The notes under the pieces were generated by a model. It was not told where the DNA came from and searched no databases. It saw nothing but the letters and a program-made list of their open reading frames with translations. Shown piece by piece: positions 15,154-21,807 of a stretch of DNA of 36,618 nt (position 1 is the stretch's first letter; each line of letters starts with the position of its first letter). Source of the stretch: Micromonospora acroterricola (GTDB lineage Bacteria; Actinomycetota; Actinomycetes; Mycobacteriales; Micromonosporaceae); NCBI RefSeq assembly GCF_003172955.1, contig NZ_QGKR01000221.1, positions 1-36,618 on the forward strand, in the 5' to 3' direction. Both the position numbers and the translations under genes were made by a program.

Positions 15154-15942
15154 TCAGTCGTTGCCGGCCCCGATGCCGCAGTCCGGCGCGGACCAGCTCG
15201 TCGTGTTCGAGCTGTTGTCGCTGTTGTTCTCCCGCCGCGAGTCGACGTGCACGTGGTCGTCGTGGTCGGGGTAGCCGGGCCCGTAGAGTCCGCTGAAGCC
15301 GTTGTTGCGGGCGCCCCGGGCCACCTGGCACAGCGACGACGTCCGCGAGGTCACGTCGGCCGCGTTGCCGTACAGGTGCTGGCTGTCCGAGGCGCCGCCG
15401 ACCTGGTTGTTGCAGGCCCGGCTGCGGAACCCGCTGGACACGTTGAGCGGCTTGTCGCCGAGGCTCCGGCGCAGCGCCTCCAGCTTCCACATGGTGCGTA
15501 GCGCGTTCTGCCGGGTCTGCGCCGCCGACAGTGGGCCGCCGGTCCACCCGCCCCGACCGCACCCGTCGTCCAGCTCGGTGTAGGTGAAGTGCGCGGGTGT
15601 GCAGTCGTTGTCCTGGAGCGCGTACAGCTTGGCGTAGGTCTGTGGGCCGGCGATCCCGTCGGCGCGCAGCCCGTACGCCTGCTGGAACCGCTTGACCGCG
15701 GCGGCGGTCTTCGGTCCGTAGCGGCCGTCGTTCTCCACGATGTCCCGGTACCCGGCCCAGCCGGCGACCCGGATCTGCAACTGGCGGACGTCGTCGCCGG
15801 AGCGTCCCTGGGACAGGGTGCGGTTCCAGGTGTAGCAGCCGTCCGCGTGCGCCGCGGGCGCGGCGACCACCGAGGCGATCGCAGCCCCGGGCAGCGCCAG
15901 GGCGAATGCGACGGCAGCTCGCTTCAAGGTGTTTACGCGCAC
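15154..15942 (-). CDS. Secreted M15-type D-Ala-D-Ala peptidase with peptidoglycan-binding domain
   Basis: The 262-residue product has an N-terminal signal peptide (about 1-33, ending AAPAAHA), a PG_binding_1 domain (about 42-108; LSQGRSGDDVRQLQ, GRYGPKTAAAVKRFQ, DGIAGPQTYAKL), and a peptidase M15A domain. The zinc site is H189 and D196 in SQHLYGNAADV plus the His of HDDHVHVD near 230-232. Six or more cysteines suggest disulfides outside the cell. Known members cleave D-Ala-D-Ala or related cell-wall peptides. The start is GTG 15942 with a GGGAGGA ribosome site. The last 20 residues are Ser/Asn-rich. A leader of roughly 100 nt and a possible ECF-type promoter lie upstream. Confidence 0.9.
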   Translation of the reverse strand: MRVNTLKRAAVAFALALPGAAIASVVAAPAAHADGCYTWNRTLSQGRSGDDVRQLQIRVAGWAGYRDIVENDGRYGPKTAAAVKRFQQAYGLRADGIAGPQTYAKLYALQDNDCTPAHFTYTELDDGCGRGGWTGGPLSAAQTRQNALRTMWKLEALRRSLGDKPLNVSSGFRSRACNNQVGGASDSQHLYGNAADVTSRTSSLCQVARGARNNGFSGLYGPGYPDHDDHVHVDSRRENNSDNSSNTTSWSAPDCGIGAGND

Positions 15943-16246
15943 AGAAGTCCTCCCGATAGGAGAGCGAATGGGGTGGCTTCAGGACATCGACCGGGACGTC
16001 CCGTGATTTCCACCCTCGCACTGATCGGTGCGGTTGGCGGTGATTAACGAGAATTGTCCTCACGATTCGCCGTAGCTGGGTGTTCCCTGGGAATTCGGCT
16101 GATTCGTGAAACAGCCATTCACCCCGGATCGCCCCGGTCCCGGTCAAGTACACCGAACGTCGCAATCGGCCACACCCAGGGTGATGTTTCTCGACCATCG
16201 GCGGCCGGTAACGTCAGGCTCGGGCGGCGGACTGGCGGAGGTGCAC
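15943..16246. other. 304-bp divergent intergenic region, relatively AT-rich
   Basis: This separates the M15 peptidase (minus) from the DUF6642-like gene (plus) and is visibly richer in A/T than its surroundings. It holds the ribosome site GGGAGGA of the peptidase, a perfect 12-bp palindrome CGGGACGTCCCG (15992-16003), an inverted repeat TTCCC-T-GGGAA (16083-16093), the possible ECF promoter at 16062-16086 on the minus strand, and TAACGT (16209-16214) as a possible -10 for the plus-strand gene, followed by a GGAGG site. I see no small gene. I looked for a c-di-AMP riboswitch, which often precedes such hydrolases, and could not match its conserved segments. Confidence 0.5.
16062..16086 (-). promoter_or_regulatory. 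Possible ECF-sigma promoter of the M15 peptidase
   Basis: On the minus strand GGAAC (16082-16086) and CGTGA starting at 16064 are separated by 17 bp. Envelope-stress ECF sigma factors of actinomycetes recognise GGAAC with CGTT/CGTC about 16-17 bp away. The match is partial. Confidence 0.3.
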
Positions 16247-16882
16247 GTGGCACGAGGTGGTGTCTTCTGTGTCGAGGGCCAGTGGCACCGCGACCTCAAC
16301 GAGCGGGGCTCCGTGCTGCCGACCCTCGAGTTGCTGGAACGGCTCGGCAAGATCCGCTTCATTCACAAGGACGCGGCCACCCGCGACGAACTCTTCTACT
16401 TCCTGGACCGCTGGCTGCTCAAGCAGTACGCCGACCACCGGGTCGGCTTCTTCGCCATGCACGGCGAGCCGAGCCGGCTCTGCCTCACCGACTGGCAGTC
16501 GGTGGAGTTGAACGAGGTGGCCGACCTGATGGCCGGCCGCTGCGAGGGGCGCCGTCTCTATTTCGGCAGCTGCTCGGTGCTGCGCGCCTCGGACACGGTG
16601 CTGCGCGAGTTCCTGGAGGTCACCGGAGCGGCGCTGATCTGCGGTTTCACCCGGGAAGTCGACTGGGTGGAATCGGCCGCGTTCGAAACCGTCCTGCTCG
16701 ACGTGCTGGCCAACGGCCAGCGGCACAATGCCGCCGAGCTGCGGATGGGCTCGGCGCACTGGGCGCCGCTCGCCTCGTACCTCGGATTCCGGGTGATCTA
16801 CGCCAACGGCCGGGCCTGGCGCCCGTCCGGGCGGCCCCGCGTCCCCGCCCAGGCGGCGCGCCGCGCCGCCCGGCCCAGCTGA
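16247..16882 (+). CDS. DUF6642-like protein with caspase/CHAT-like His-Cys pattern
   Basis: The 211-residue product starts at GTG 16247, chosen for GGAGG 5 nt upstream; the frame stays open to 16106 but that part is Arg/Pro-rich and lacks a ribosome site. From memory, the block GVFCVEGQWHRDLNERGSV belongs to DUF6642 (the number is not certain). Seen: a hydrophobic strand ending in His-Gly (VGFFAMHG, His72) and, 37 residues later, one ending in Ser-Cys (RLYFGSCSVL, Cys109). Then comes TGAALICGFTREVDW and an SAAF helix, in the order found in caspase-like/CHAT cysteine peptidases. Inferred: a clan-CD-type fold with a possible catalytic dyad. The last 15 residues are Arg/Pro/Ala-rich. It is cytoplasmic. 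The gene stands alone, 42 bp before an F420-type gene. Confidence 0.7.
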   Translation: MARGGVFCVEGQWHRDLNERGSVLPTLELLERLGKIRFIHKDAATRDELFYFLDRWLLKQYADHRVGFFAMHGEPSRLCLTDWQSVELNEVADLMAGRCEGRRLYFGSCSVLRASDTVLREFLEVTGAALICGFTREVDWVESAAFETVLLDVLANGQRHNAAELRMGSAHWAPLASYLGFRVIYANGRAWRPSGRPRVPAQAARRAARPS

Positions 16883-16924
16883 CCCGCCGCCGGGGCGGGA
16901 CCGCCGCCCTGGTAGGAACGAGTG

Positions 16925-17389
16925 ATGGCGCCCAGCATCGCGAAGAACACCCGGGTCGACCGGGACACCCTGCTCGACTTCCTCCGGTCGCGACACCGCG
17001 TCGTGCTGATGACGACACGGCCCGACGGGCGCCCGCAGTCCTCCCCGGTCTCCGCCGGGGTCGACGGCCAGGGCCGGCTGGTGATCTCCACCTACCCGGA
17101 GCGGGCCAAGGTGACCAACATCCGCCGCGACCCCCGGGTCTCGGCCTGCGTGCTCTCCGACGACTGGAACGGGCCCTGGGTGCAGCTCGACGGCACCGCC
17201 GAGGTGCTGGACCTGCCCGAGGCGCTGGAGCCGCTGGTCGAGTACTTCCGCAGCATCTCCGGGGAGCACCCGGACTGGGACGACTACCGGGCGGCGATGG
17301 TGCGCCAGGGCAAGTCGCTGATCCGGGTCACCATCGACGCCTGGGGCCCGATCGCCACCGGCGGCTTCCCCGCCCGGCTCGCCGACTGA
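16925..17389 (+). CDS. PPOX-class F420-dependent oxidoreductase
   Basis: The 154-residue protein has the split-barrel pattern of the pyridoxamine-5'-phosphate-oxidase-like superfamily: LRSRHRVVLMTTRPDGRPQSSPVSAGVD, GRLVISTYPERAKVTNIRRDPRVSACVLSDD, and WVQLDGTAEVLD. The KVTNIRRDPRV segment is characteristic of the actinobacterial F420-type subgroup. It probably binds F420 or FMN and reduces an unknown substrate in the cytoplasm. The ATG at 16925 is preferred over the adjacent GTG at 16922; a TAGGAA lies 6 nt upstream and might be either a weak -10 or an AGGA ribosome site. The gene converges on the NAD(P)-binding gene with only 12 bp between stops. Confidence 0.88.
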   Translation: MAPSIAKNTRVDRDTLLDFLRSRHRVVLMTTRPDGRPQSSPVSAGVDGQGRLVISTYPERAKVTNIRRDPRVSACVLSDDWNGPWVQLDGTAEVLDLPEALEPLVEYFRSISGEHPDWDDYRAAMVRQGKSLIRVTIDAWGPIATGGFPARLAD

Positions 17390-17401
17390 CGGCGCCCGGG
17401 G

Positions 17402-18043
17402 TCAGTACGCGGCGGTGAACCGCGCGTTGCGGTGCCGAGGTTGCTCGATCTCGTCGACGATCGCCACCGCCAGGTCCTCGTAGGTCAGGACCGAGCGGCC
17501 CTGGTCGTCGGTGACGGGCTGGTCGGTGCCGGTGCGGTAGTGACCGGTGCGCTCGCCGGGATGGAACTCCAGCGGCGGCGGCGAGACATACGTCCAGCTC
17601 ACCCCGTCAGCGGCCGAGCGGTAGTAGTCGAGGGCGTCGGCCTGGCCCAGCGCCGAGTCCCGGTACCCCGCCGGAAAGTCCGGCTCGTCCAGGATGCGGG
17701 TGCCACGCGGGGTGAGCAGGGTCGATCCGCCGCCCAGGTGGATGATCCTCGGCGCGGCCCGCATCCCCCGCAGCGTGGTCACCAGGTTCTCCGCCGCGTT
17801 GCGCCACAGCTCGCGCTCCCCGCCGCCGATGGCCACCACCAGCGCGTCCGCGTCCGGCGCCAGCTCCCGGACGCTCCGCTCGCTGGTGGCGTCGCCGGTG
17901 ACCACCCGCACCCCGTCCGGCAGGTACGAGGTGGCCTCCGGGCGGCGGACCGCGGCGATCACCCGGTGCCCCCGGTCGACCGCCTCGGCGGCGACCCGGG
18001 AGCCGGCGGTGCCGCCCGCGCCAAACACGACGATGGTGCTCAC
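17402..18043 (-). CDS. NAD(P)-binding oxidoreductase (NmrA/YwnB-like atypical SDR)
   Basis: The 213-residue protein starts STIVVFGAGGTAGSRVAAEAVDRG, containing the Gly-rich dinucleotide-binding loop GAGGTAG, then VIAAVRRPE and VVTGDATSERSV. The latter is typical of NmrA-like atypical short-chain dehydrogenases that sense or use NADPH. HLGGGSTLL and WTYVSPPPLEFHPGERTG are conserved-looking core segments. No classical Tyr-x3-Lys dyad is obvious. The GTG start at 18043 is 6 nt after a TAGCCT -10 box on this strand, so the transcript is probably leaderless. Substrate unknown. Confidence 0.85.
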   Translation of the reverse strand: MSTIVVFGAGGTAGSRVAAEAVDRGHRVIAAVRRPEATSYLPDGVRVVTGDATSERSVRELAPDADALVVAIGGGERELWRNAAENLVTTLRGMRAAPRIIHLGGGSTLLTPRGTRILDEPDFPAGYRDSALGQADALDYYRSAADGVSWTYVSPPPLEFHPGERTGHYRTGTDQPVTDDQGRSVLTYEDLAVAIVDEIEQPRHRNARFTAAY

Positions 18044-18049
18044 CAGCCC

Positions 18050-18055
18050 AGGCTA
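18050..18055 (-). promoter_or_regulatory. Leaderless -10 box (TAGCCT) of the NAD(P)-binding gene
   Basis: TAGCCT on the minus strand lies exactly 6 nt before the GTG start at 18043. The same hexamer and spacing occur at 19411-19416 on the other strand. Confidence 0.6.
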
Positions 18056-18096
18056 GGGACCGGGCGCGCCGCCCGTCGGCGGAACGGCGATCCCCG

Positions 18097-19329
18097 TCAG
18101 TCGACCAGGGCGGCGTAGACGAGCTGGCGCAGCTGGGAGCGCAACGGGTACGTGCTCGACGGCATGAGCTGGGTGAAGAGAAGCGCGGTGATCTCCTCGG
18201 CCGGGTCCACCCAGAACGCGGTGCTGGCCACGCCGCCCCAGTAGTACTCGCCGACGCTGCTCGGCACCCGGCTGGGGATCGGGTCGTCGACCACCGCGAA
18301 GCCGAGGCCGAAGCCGACCCCGTCGAGGGTGGTCTCGGCGAAGCCGCCGGTGGACAGGGTGCCCAGGTCCCGCCCCTCGGGCAGGTGGTTGCGGGTCATG
18401 AACCGCACGGTGCGCGGGCCGAGCAGGCGTGCCCCGTCCAGCTCGCCGCCACGCAGCAGCATCTGCGTGAAGCGGTGGTAGTCGGCGGCGCTGGAGATCA
18501 GGCCACCGCCGCCGGAGAGCAGACCGGGCTTGCGGTACGCGAGGGAGCCGAGGCCGTCGTGGCGGACCGCACTGCCGCCGCGCGGATTCGGCACGTAGAG
18601 GGCGGCCAGCCGCTCGGCCTCGTCGCCCTCGACCCACCACCGGGTGTCGGTCATGCCCAGCGGGCCGAAGATCCGGTCGGCGAAGAACGCGTCGAGGCTC
18701 TGCCCGGAGACGACCTCGACCAGCCGGCCGAGCACGTCGGTGGCCACGGAGTAGCCCCAGGCGGTGCCGGGCTGGAAGAGCAGCGGCAGCTCGCCGAAGG
18801 CCGCGCAGGCGCCGGCCAGGTCGACGTCCGCCGGCGGGTACAGGTCGTAGCCGGCCGCCCGGTACAGCCCGTCGACCACCGAGGTCTGCATGAAGCCGTA
18901 CGTCAGGCCGGCCGTGTGGGTGAGCAGGTGCCACACCCGGATCGGCTCGATCGCCGGCACGGTGTACGGCTTGAGCGTCGAGCCCTTGGAGTAGACCCGC
19001 AGGTCGGCGAACTCCGGCAGCCAGCGGCTGATCTCGTCGGTTAGCTCGAACCGGCCCTCCTCCCACAGCATCATCGCCGCGACCGAGGTGACCGGTTTGG
19101 TCATGGAGTAGATCCGCCAGAGCGTGTCGGCCTCGACCGGGGCGCCCGACTCCCGGTCGCGCAGACCGTACGTCGAGGAGTGCGCCACCTCGCCCCGGCG
19201 GGTGACCACCACCTGCCAGCCGGCCAGCCGGCCGTCGTCGACGTACGCGCCGAAGTGCTCGTCGATGCGCGCCAGCCGCGCCGGGTCGAAGCCGATCTGA
19301 TCGGGGTCCTTGCTCCGCGCCACAATCAC
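18097..19329 (-). CDS. Serine hydrolase of the beta-lactamase class C / EstB esterase group
   Basis: The 410-residue protein has the Ser-x-x-Lys motif SMTK (Ser75, Lys78) in IYSMTKPVTSVAAMML, then HLLTHTAGL, and Tyr-Ser in WGYSVATDVLGRLV as the second catalytic element. WWVEGDEAERLAALY and GGGLISSAADYHRF are also family-like. No signal peptide is visible, so it is probably a cytoplasmic esterase rather than a secreted penicillin-hydrolysing enzyme. The start is GTG 19329, 7 nt after a TAGTTT -10 box; GTG 19323 is the alternative. The long upstream in-frame extension runs through the divergent pentapeptide gene and is spurious. Confidence 0.88.
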   Translation of the reverse strand: MIVARSKDPDQIGFDPARLARIDEHFGAYVDDGRLAGWQVVVTRRGEVAHSSTYGLRDRESGAPVEADTLWRIYSMTKPVTSVAAMMLWEEGRFELTDEISRWLPEFADLRVYSKGSTLKPYTVPAIEPIRVWHLLTHTAGLTYGFMQTSVVDGLYRAAGYDLYPPADVDLAGACAAFGELPLLFQPGTAWGYSVATDVLGRLVEVVSGQSLDAFFADRIFGPLGMTDTRWWVEGDEAERLAALYVPNPRGGSAVRHDGLGSLAYRKPGLLSGGGGLISSAADYHRFTQMLLRGGELDGARLLGPRTVRFMTRNHLPEGRDLGTLSTGGFAETTLDGVGFGLGFAVVDDPIPSRVPSSVGEYYWGGVASTAFWVDPAEEITALLFTQLMPSSTYPLRSQLRQLVYAALVD

Positions 19330-19336
19330 GACGCCG

Positions 19337-19342
19337 AAACTA
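19337..19342 (-). promoter_or_regulatory. Leaderless -10 box (TAGTTT) of the serine hydrolase
   Basis: TAGTTT on the minus strand lies 7 nt before GTG 19329. It shares a 93-bp divergent region with the pentapeptide-repeat gene. Confidence 0.5.
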
Positions 19343-19410
19343 CTCGTCGGTACGCCGCTACCGGAAGGGGTTTCCCCGGACCGGCCACGCCGGCTGTCGG
19401 CGGCCGGCAC

Positions 19411-19416
19411 TAGCCT
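19411..19416 (+). promoter_or_regulatory. Leaderless -10 box (TAGCCT) of the pentapeptide-repeat gene
   Basis: TAGCCT is followed by six bases and the ATG at 19423. No ribosome site is present. Confidence 0.6.
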
Positions 19417-19422
19417 GGCCGG

Positions 19423-20016
19423 ATGCCGGAGCTGACCGAGGACGTGACCTTCCGCCACGAGGACTGGTACGCCGAGGAGCTGACCGACCGGCACTTCGTG
19501 GGCTGCGAGTTCTTCCACGTGGACCTGACCGAGGCGGTGAGCCGCGGCGCCGTCTTCACCGGCTGCACGTTCGGCAACGTGCTGTTCAACGCCTCCCGGC
19601 ACGTCGACTCCGCCTTCACCCGCTGCGTCTTCAAGCGGTGCAACTTCTTCGAGGCCGAGTTCACCGGCTGCAAGCTGGTCGGCAGCACCTTCGCCCAGTG
19701 CGACCTGCGCCCGCTGACGGTGGCCGGGGGCGACTGGTCCTTCGTGGCGCTGCCCGGCGCGGACCTGCGCGGCGTCCGGCTGACCGACGTACGGATGCGC
19801 GAGGTCGACCTGACCGGCGCCAACCTGACCGGCGCGACGGTGACCGGCGTCGACCTCTCGGGGGCGCAGCTGCACAGCTCCCGGCTGGGCGGCGCCGACC
19901 TGCGTGGCAGCGACCTGACCGCGCTCGACCCGATGGTCGTCGAGCGGGCCGGCGCCATCGTCGACGCCGAGCAGGCCCTGATCATCGCGCAGGCGCTGGG
20001 CTTCCAGATCGGCTGA
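19423..20016 (+). CDS. Pentapeptide-repeat protein
   Basis: The 197-residue protein contains two runs of A(D/N)LXX-type repeats: a phenylalanine-type run (FVGCEFFHVDL, VFTGCTFGNVLF, CVFKRCNFFEAEF) at about 27-100, and a leucine-type run (ADLRGVRLTDV, VDLTGANLTGA, ADLRGSDLTAL) at about 108-168. Such repeats fold into a right-handed quadrilateral beta helix; some members mimic DNA and protect gyrase from quinolones, but most have no known function. A break at residues 95-110 separates the two coils, and the C-terminal helix (AEQALIIAQALGF) may cap or dimerise the helix. The start is set by the -10 box 6 nt upstream. Confidence 0.92.
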   Translation: MPELTEDVTFRHEDWYAEELTDRHFVGCEFFHVDLTEAVSRGAVFTGCTFGNVLFNASRHVDSAFTRCVFKRCNFFEAEFTGCKLVGSTFAQCDLRPLTVAGGDWSFVALPGADLRGVRLTDVRMREVDLTGANLTGATVTGVDLSGAQLHSSRLGGADLRGSDLTALDPMVVERAGAIVDAEQALIIAQALGFQIG

Positions 20017-20089
20017 CGTCGTGGCGTGCGCGGTCGGTTGTGGTGCCGGGCGGCCGGGACGGGCCGTCCGATACCGACCCGTTCCGGAC

Positions 20090-20119
20090 TGGACACGCCC
20101 GCCCGTGCGGATCTAGCGT
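20090..20119 (+). promoter_or_regulatory. Sigma-70-type promoter before the DWMHWG-domain gene
   Basis: TGGACA (20090-20095) and TAGCGT (20114-20119) are 18 bp apart, matching TTGACA/TANNNT in 5 of 6 and all fixed positions respectively. The transcript would have a leader of about 84 nt. Confidence 0.55.
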
Positions 20120-20209
20120 GGCGTCCACACCGGGTGCGGACTCGATGGCCCACAGTGGACGGTGTGATCCGCGGCGGTCGATGACCGCGCGGTGGAGTTG
20201 GAGGGGTCG

Positions 20210-21163
20210 GTGGCGGACGAAGACCGCACGCGGGCGGGTTCGCGGGCCGGGGACGAGCCGCCCGACGGCCCGGCGACGCACCGGCCGCGAGCCGCCACCA
20301 CCGGCGGAGGGCTGCGCCGGCTGGTTCGCGCACGGCGGCGGCGACGCTGGGCGGTGGAGGGCGTCGCCGTGCTCACCTGCCTGGTCGCGCTGGTCACGTA
20401 CCTCGTCACGCGGTCGGGGCCGGACGCCGGCGACGCGACCGGCCGCGGCGACAACGTGCCCGCCGGGGCCGCCCGCCCCACGGGTTTCCCGGGCGCGGGC
20501 GGGCGGACCGACGACGCCGGGCCGGCGACGCCCGGCCTGCGTCCCCGGCAGCGCCCGCCCTCGCCCGAGCCGACGCCGTCGACCAGCCCACCGGCCCGGC
20601 CGCCGGCATCTCCCGGTGAGCCGGTGTTGTCGGTGAGTCGGGCGGAGGTGCCGGCCGAGGTCGACCTCACGGCCGTGGGCACCCGGGACTGGATGCACTG
20701 GGGGCTGAACGGCGGCACCTCGACGGTCCGCAAGCGCTCCGGGTCCGGGGAGATCGTCGACGGGGGCGGCGCCGGCAGACGGGTCGGTTGGGACGGCAAC
20801 CAGGAGGTCGTCAGCTGGCGGGACGGCACGTCGCAACGGTCGGCGAGCGGCAGCCCGAACGGCGTCTACACCTGCGGCGCCGGCAACGGGTTCCACCTCG
20901 CCGTCGCCGGGAGCGGCGAGCTGCGGACCGTCCAGATCTACGCCGGGACGTGGATGGCCCGCGGTCGGTTGGACGCGCGGCTGTCCACCGGTGGGCCGGC
21001 CCGCACGGTGCGCCTGGAGGACCCGTACACCAGCCAGAGCGCCCAGTTCACCGTCCGGTTCCGGCTGCCGAAGGGTGCCCGGCTGGTGCTGACCTGGACC
21101 GTCGAGAAGGTCTTCACCGAGCACTGCGGCAACGTCGGCCTCCAGGCCGTGGCGCTGCGCTGA
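20210..21163 (+). CDS. Membrane-anchored protein with extracytoplasmic DWMHWG-type beta domain
   Basis: The 317-residue protein has an Arg-rich cytoplasmic N-terminus (about 1-47), one membrane segment (AVEGVAVLTCLVALVTYLV), a Pro/Gly/Thr linker of about 70 residues, and a C-terminal domain of about 155 residues. That domain contains VDLTAVGTRDWMHWG, NGVYTCGAGNGFHLAV, RTVQIYAGTWMARGRLDARL and CGNVGLQAVALR. It reads as a beta-sandwich that I have seen fused to actinobacterial secreted proteins, possibly carbohydrate- or cell-wall-binding; I cannot name the family. The start GTG 20210 is chosen for GGAG 6 nt upstream; a GTG at 20192 is possible. It is single-gene, with its own promoter and a hairpin after the stop. 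Confidence 0.72.
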   Translation: MADEDRTRAGSRAGDEPPDGPATHRPRAATTGGGLRRLVRARRRRRWAVEGVAVLTCLVALVTYLVTRSGPDAGDATGRGDNVPAGAARPTGFPGAGGRTDDAGPATPGLRPRQRPPSPEPTPSTSPPARPPASPGEPVLSVSRAEVPAEVDLTAVGTRDWMHWGLNGGTSTVRKRSGSGEIVDGGGAGRRVGWDGNQEVVSWRDGTSQRSASGSPNGVYTCGAGNGFHLAVAGSGELRTVQIYAGTWMARGRLDARLSTGGPARTVRLEDPYTSQSAQFTVRFRLPKGARLVLTWTVEKVFTEHCGNVGLQAVALR

Positions 21164-21200
21164 CCGGCCGCCGTCGCCACGGCGTTCGGCCTGCCGGTCA
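21161..21200 (+). terminator. Branched hairpin at the end of the DWMHWG-domain gene
   Basis: TGACCGGC (21161-21168) pairs with 21193-21200, and directly inside it CGCCGT (21169-21174) pairs with ACGGCG (21179-21184), leaving an 8-nt bulge. The structure includes the stop codon and ends 13 bp before the next -10 box. Confidence 0.5.
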
Positions 21201-21213
21201 CGGGCGGCGGCAG

Positions 21214-21248
21214 TAGCCTGGGCGCGGAGGCCGCCGACCCGTGAGGAG
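21214..21248 (+). promoter_or_regulatory. -10 box and ribosome site of the F420-dependent nitroreductase-like gene
   Basis: TAGCCT (21214-21219) predicts transcription starting near 21226, and GAGGAG (21243-21248) lies 5 nt before the ATG. This gene is thus leadered, unlike the genes with TAGCCT 6 nt from the start codon. Confidence 0.5.
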
Positions 21249-21253
21249 CGCCG

Positions 21254-21691
21254 ATGACGTCCAGCGAGCAGGTGACGGACAGCCCGAGCGGCTGGGTCGC
21301 CGAGCACATCCAGCGGTACGTCGCCACCGGCGGCGCCGAGGGGCACGAGTGGCGGCCGGGCGTCTACACGCTGCTGCTGACCACCCGGGGCCGGCGCAGC
21401 GGCAAGCTGCGGCGCACCGCGCTGATCTACGGCCGGTCCGGTGACGACCACCTGGTCGTCGCATCCGAGGGCGGCGCGCCGAAGCACCCGTCCTGGTTCC
21501 TCAACCTGCTGGCCGATCCGCAGGTCGAGGTGCAGGTCGCCGCGGAGACGTTCACCGCGCGGGCCCGGCCCGCGACGCCCGAGGAGAAGCCGCGGATGTG
21601 GTCCACGATGACCGCCATCTGGCCGGCCTACGACGACTACCAGGCAAGGACCGACCGGGAAATCCCGGTGGTGGTGTTGGAACGCGTCTGA
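21254..21691 (+). CDS. Deazaflavin (F420)-dependent nitroreductase family protein (Ddn-like)
   Basis: The 145-residue protein has the core of the Ddn family: GVYTLLLTTRGRRSGKLRRTALIYG, HLVVASEGGAPKHPSWFLNLLADPQVEVQV, and AWPAYDDYQ-like IWPAYDDYQ. The RRSGKLRRTAL segment contributes to F420 phosphate binding in characterised members, and WFLNL lines the deazaflavin pocket. It should use F420H2 to reduce an unknown cytoplasmic substrate. The ATG at 21254 is supported by GAGGAG 5 nt upstream. Together with the PPOX-type protein at 16925 it makes two F420-type enzymes within 5 kb. Confidence 0.9.
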   Translation: MTSSEQVTDSPSGWVAEHIQRYVATGGAEGHEWRPGVYTLLLTTRGRRSGKLRRTALIYGRSGDDHLVVASEGGAPKHPSWFLNLLADPQVEVQVAAETFTARARPATPEEKPRMWSTMTAIWPAYDDYQARTDREIPVVVLERV

Positions 21692-21723
21692 CCTGGGGTC
21701 CTTCGTTCCGCGCTGGATCAGCG

Positions 21724-21765
21724 GGACAGTTTGTCCGTCGCGCACCGTCGATGGCGACGTAACTT
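21724..21765 (+). promoter_or_regulatory. Inverted repeat and -10 box before paralogue 2
   Basis: GGACA-GTT-TGTCC (21724-21736) is an exact 5-bp inverted repeat. TAACTT (21760-21765) lies 23 bp further and fits a -10 box; no good -35 box is seen at 16-19 bp. The repeat would be centred near -42, a common activator position. Confidence 0.35.
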
Positions 21766-21807
21766 TCTGCTGTCCCCGTCCGACTCTCCAGTGTGGAGGC
21801 AGCGCAG

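Noticed and set aside
15943..16060. c-di-AMP (ydaO-type) riboswitch before the M15 peptidase
   Set aside because: Context is typical for one, but I could not find the conserved purine-rich and CGAA-type segments on the minus strand, only a palindrome and a ribosome site.
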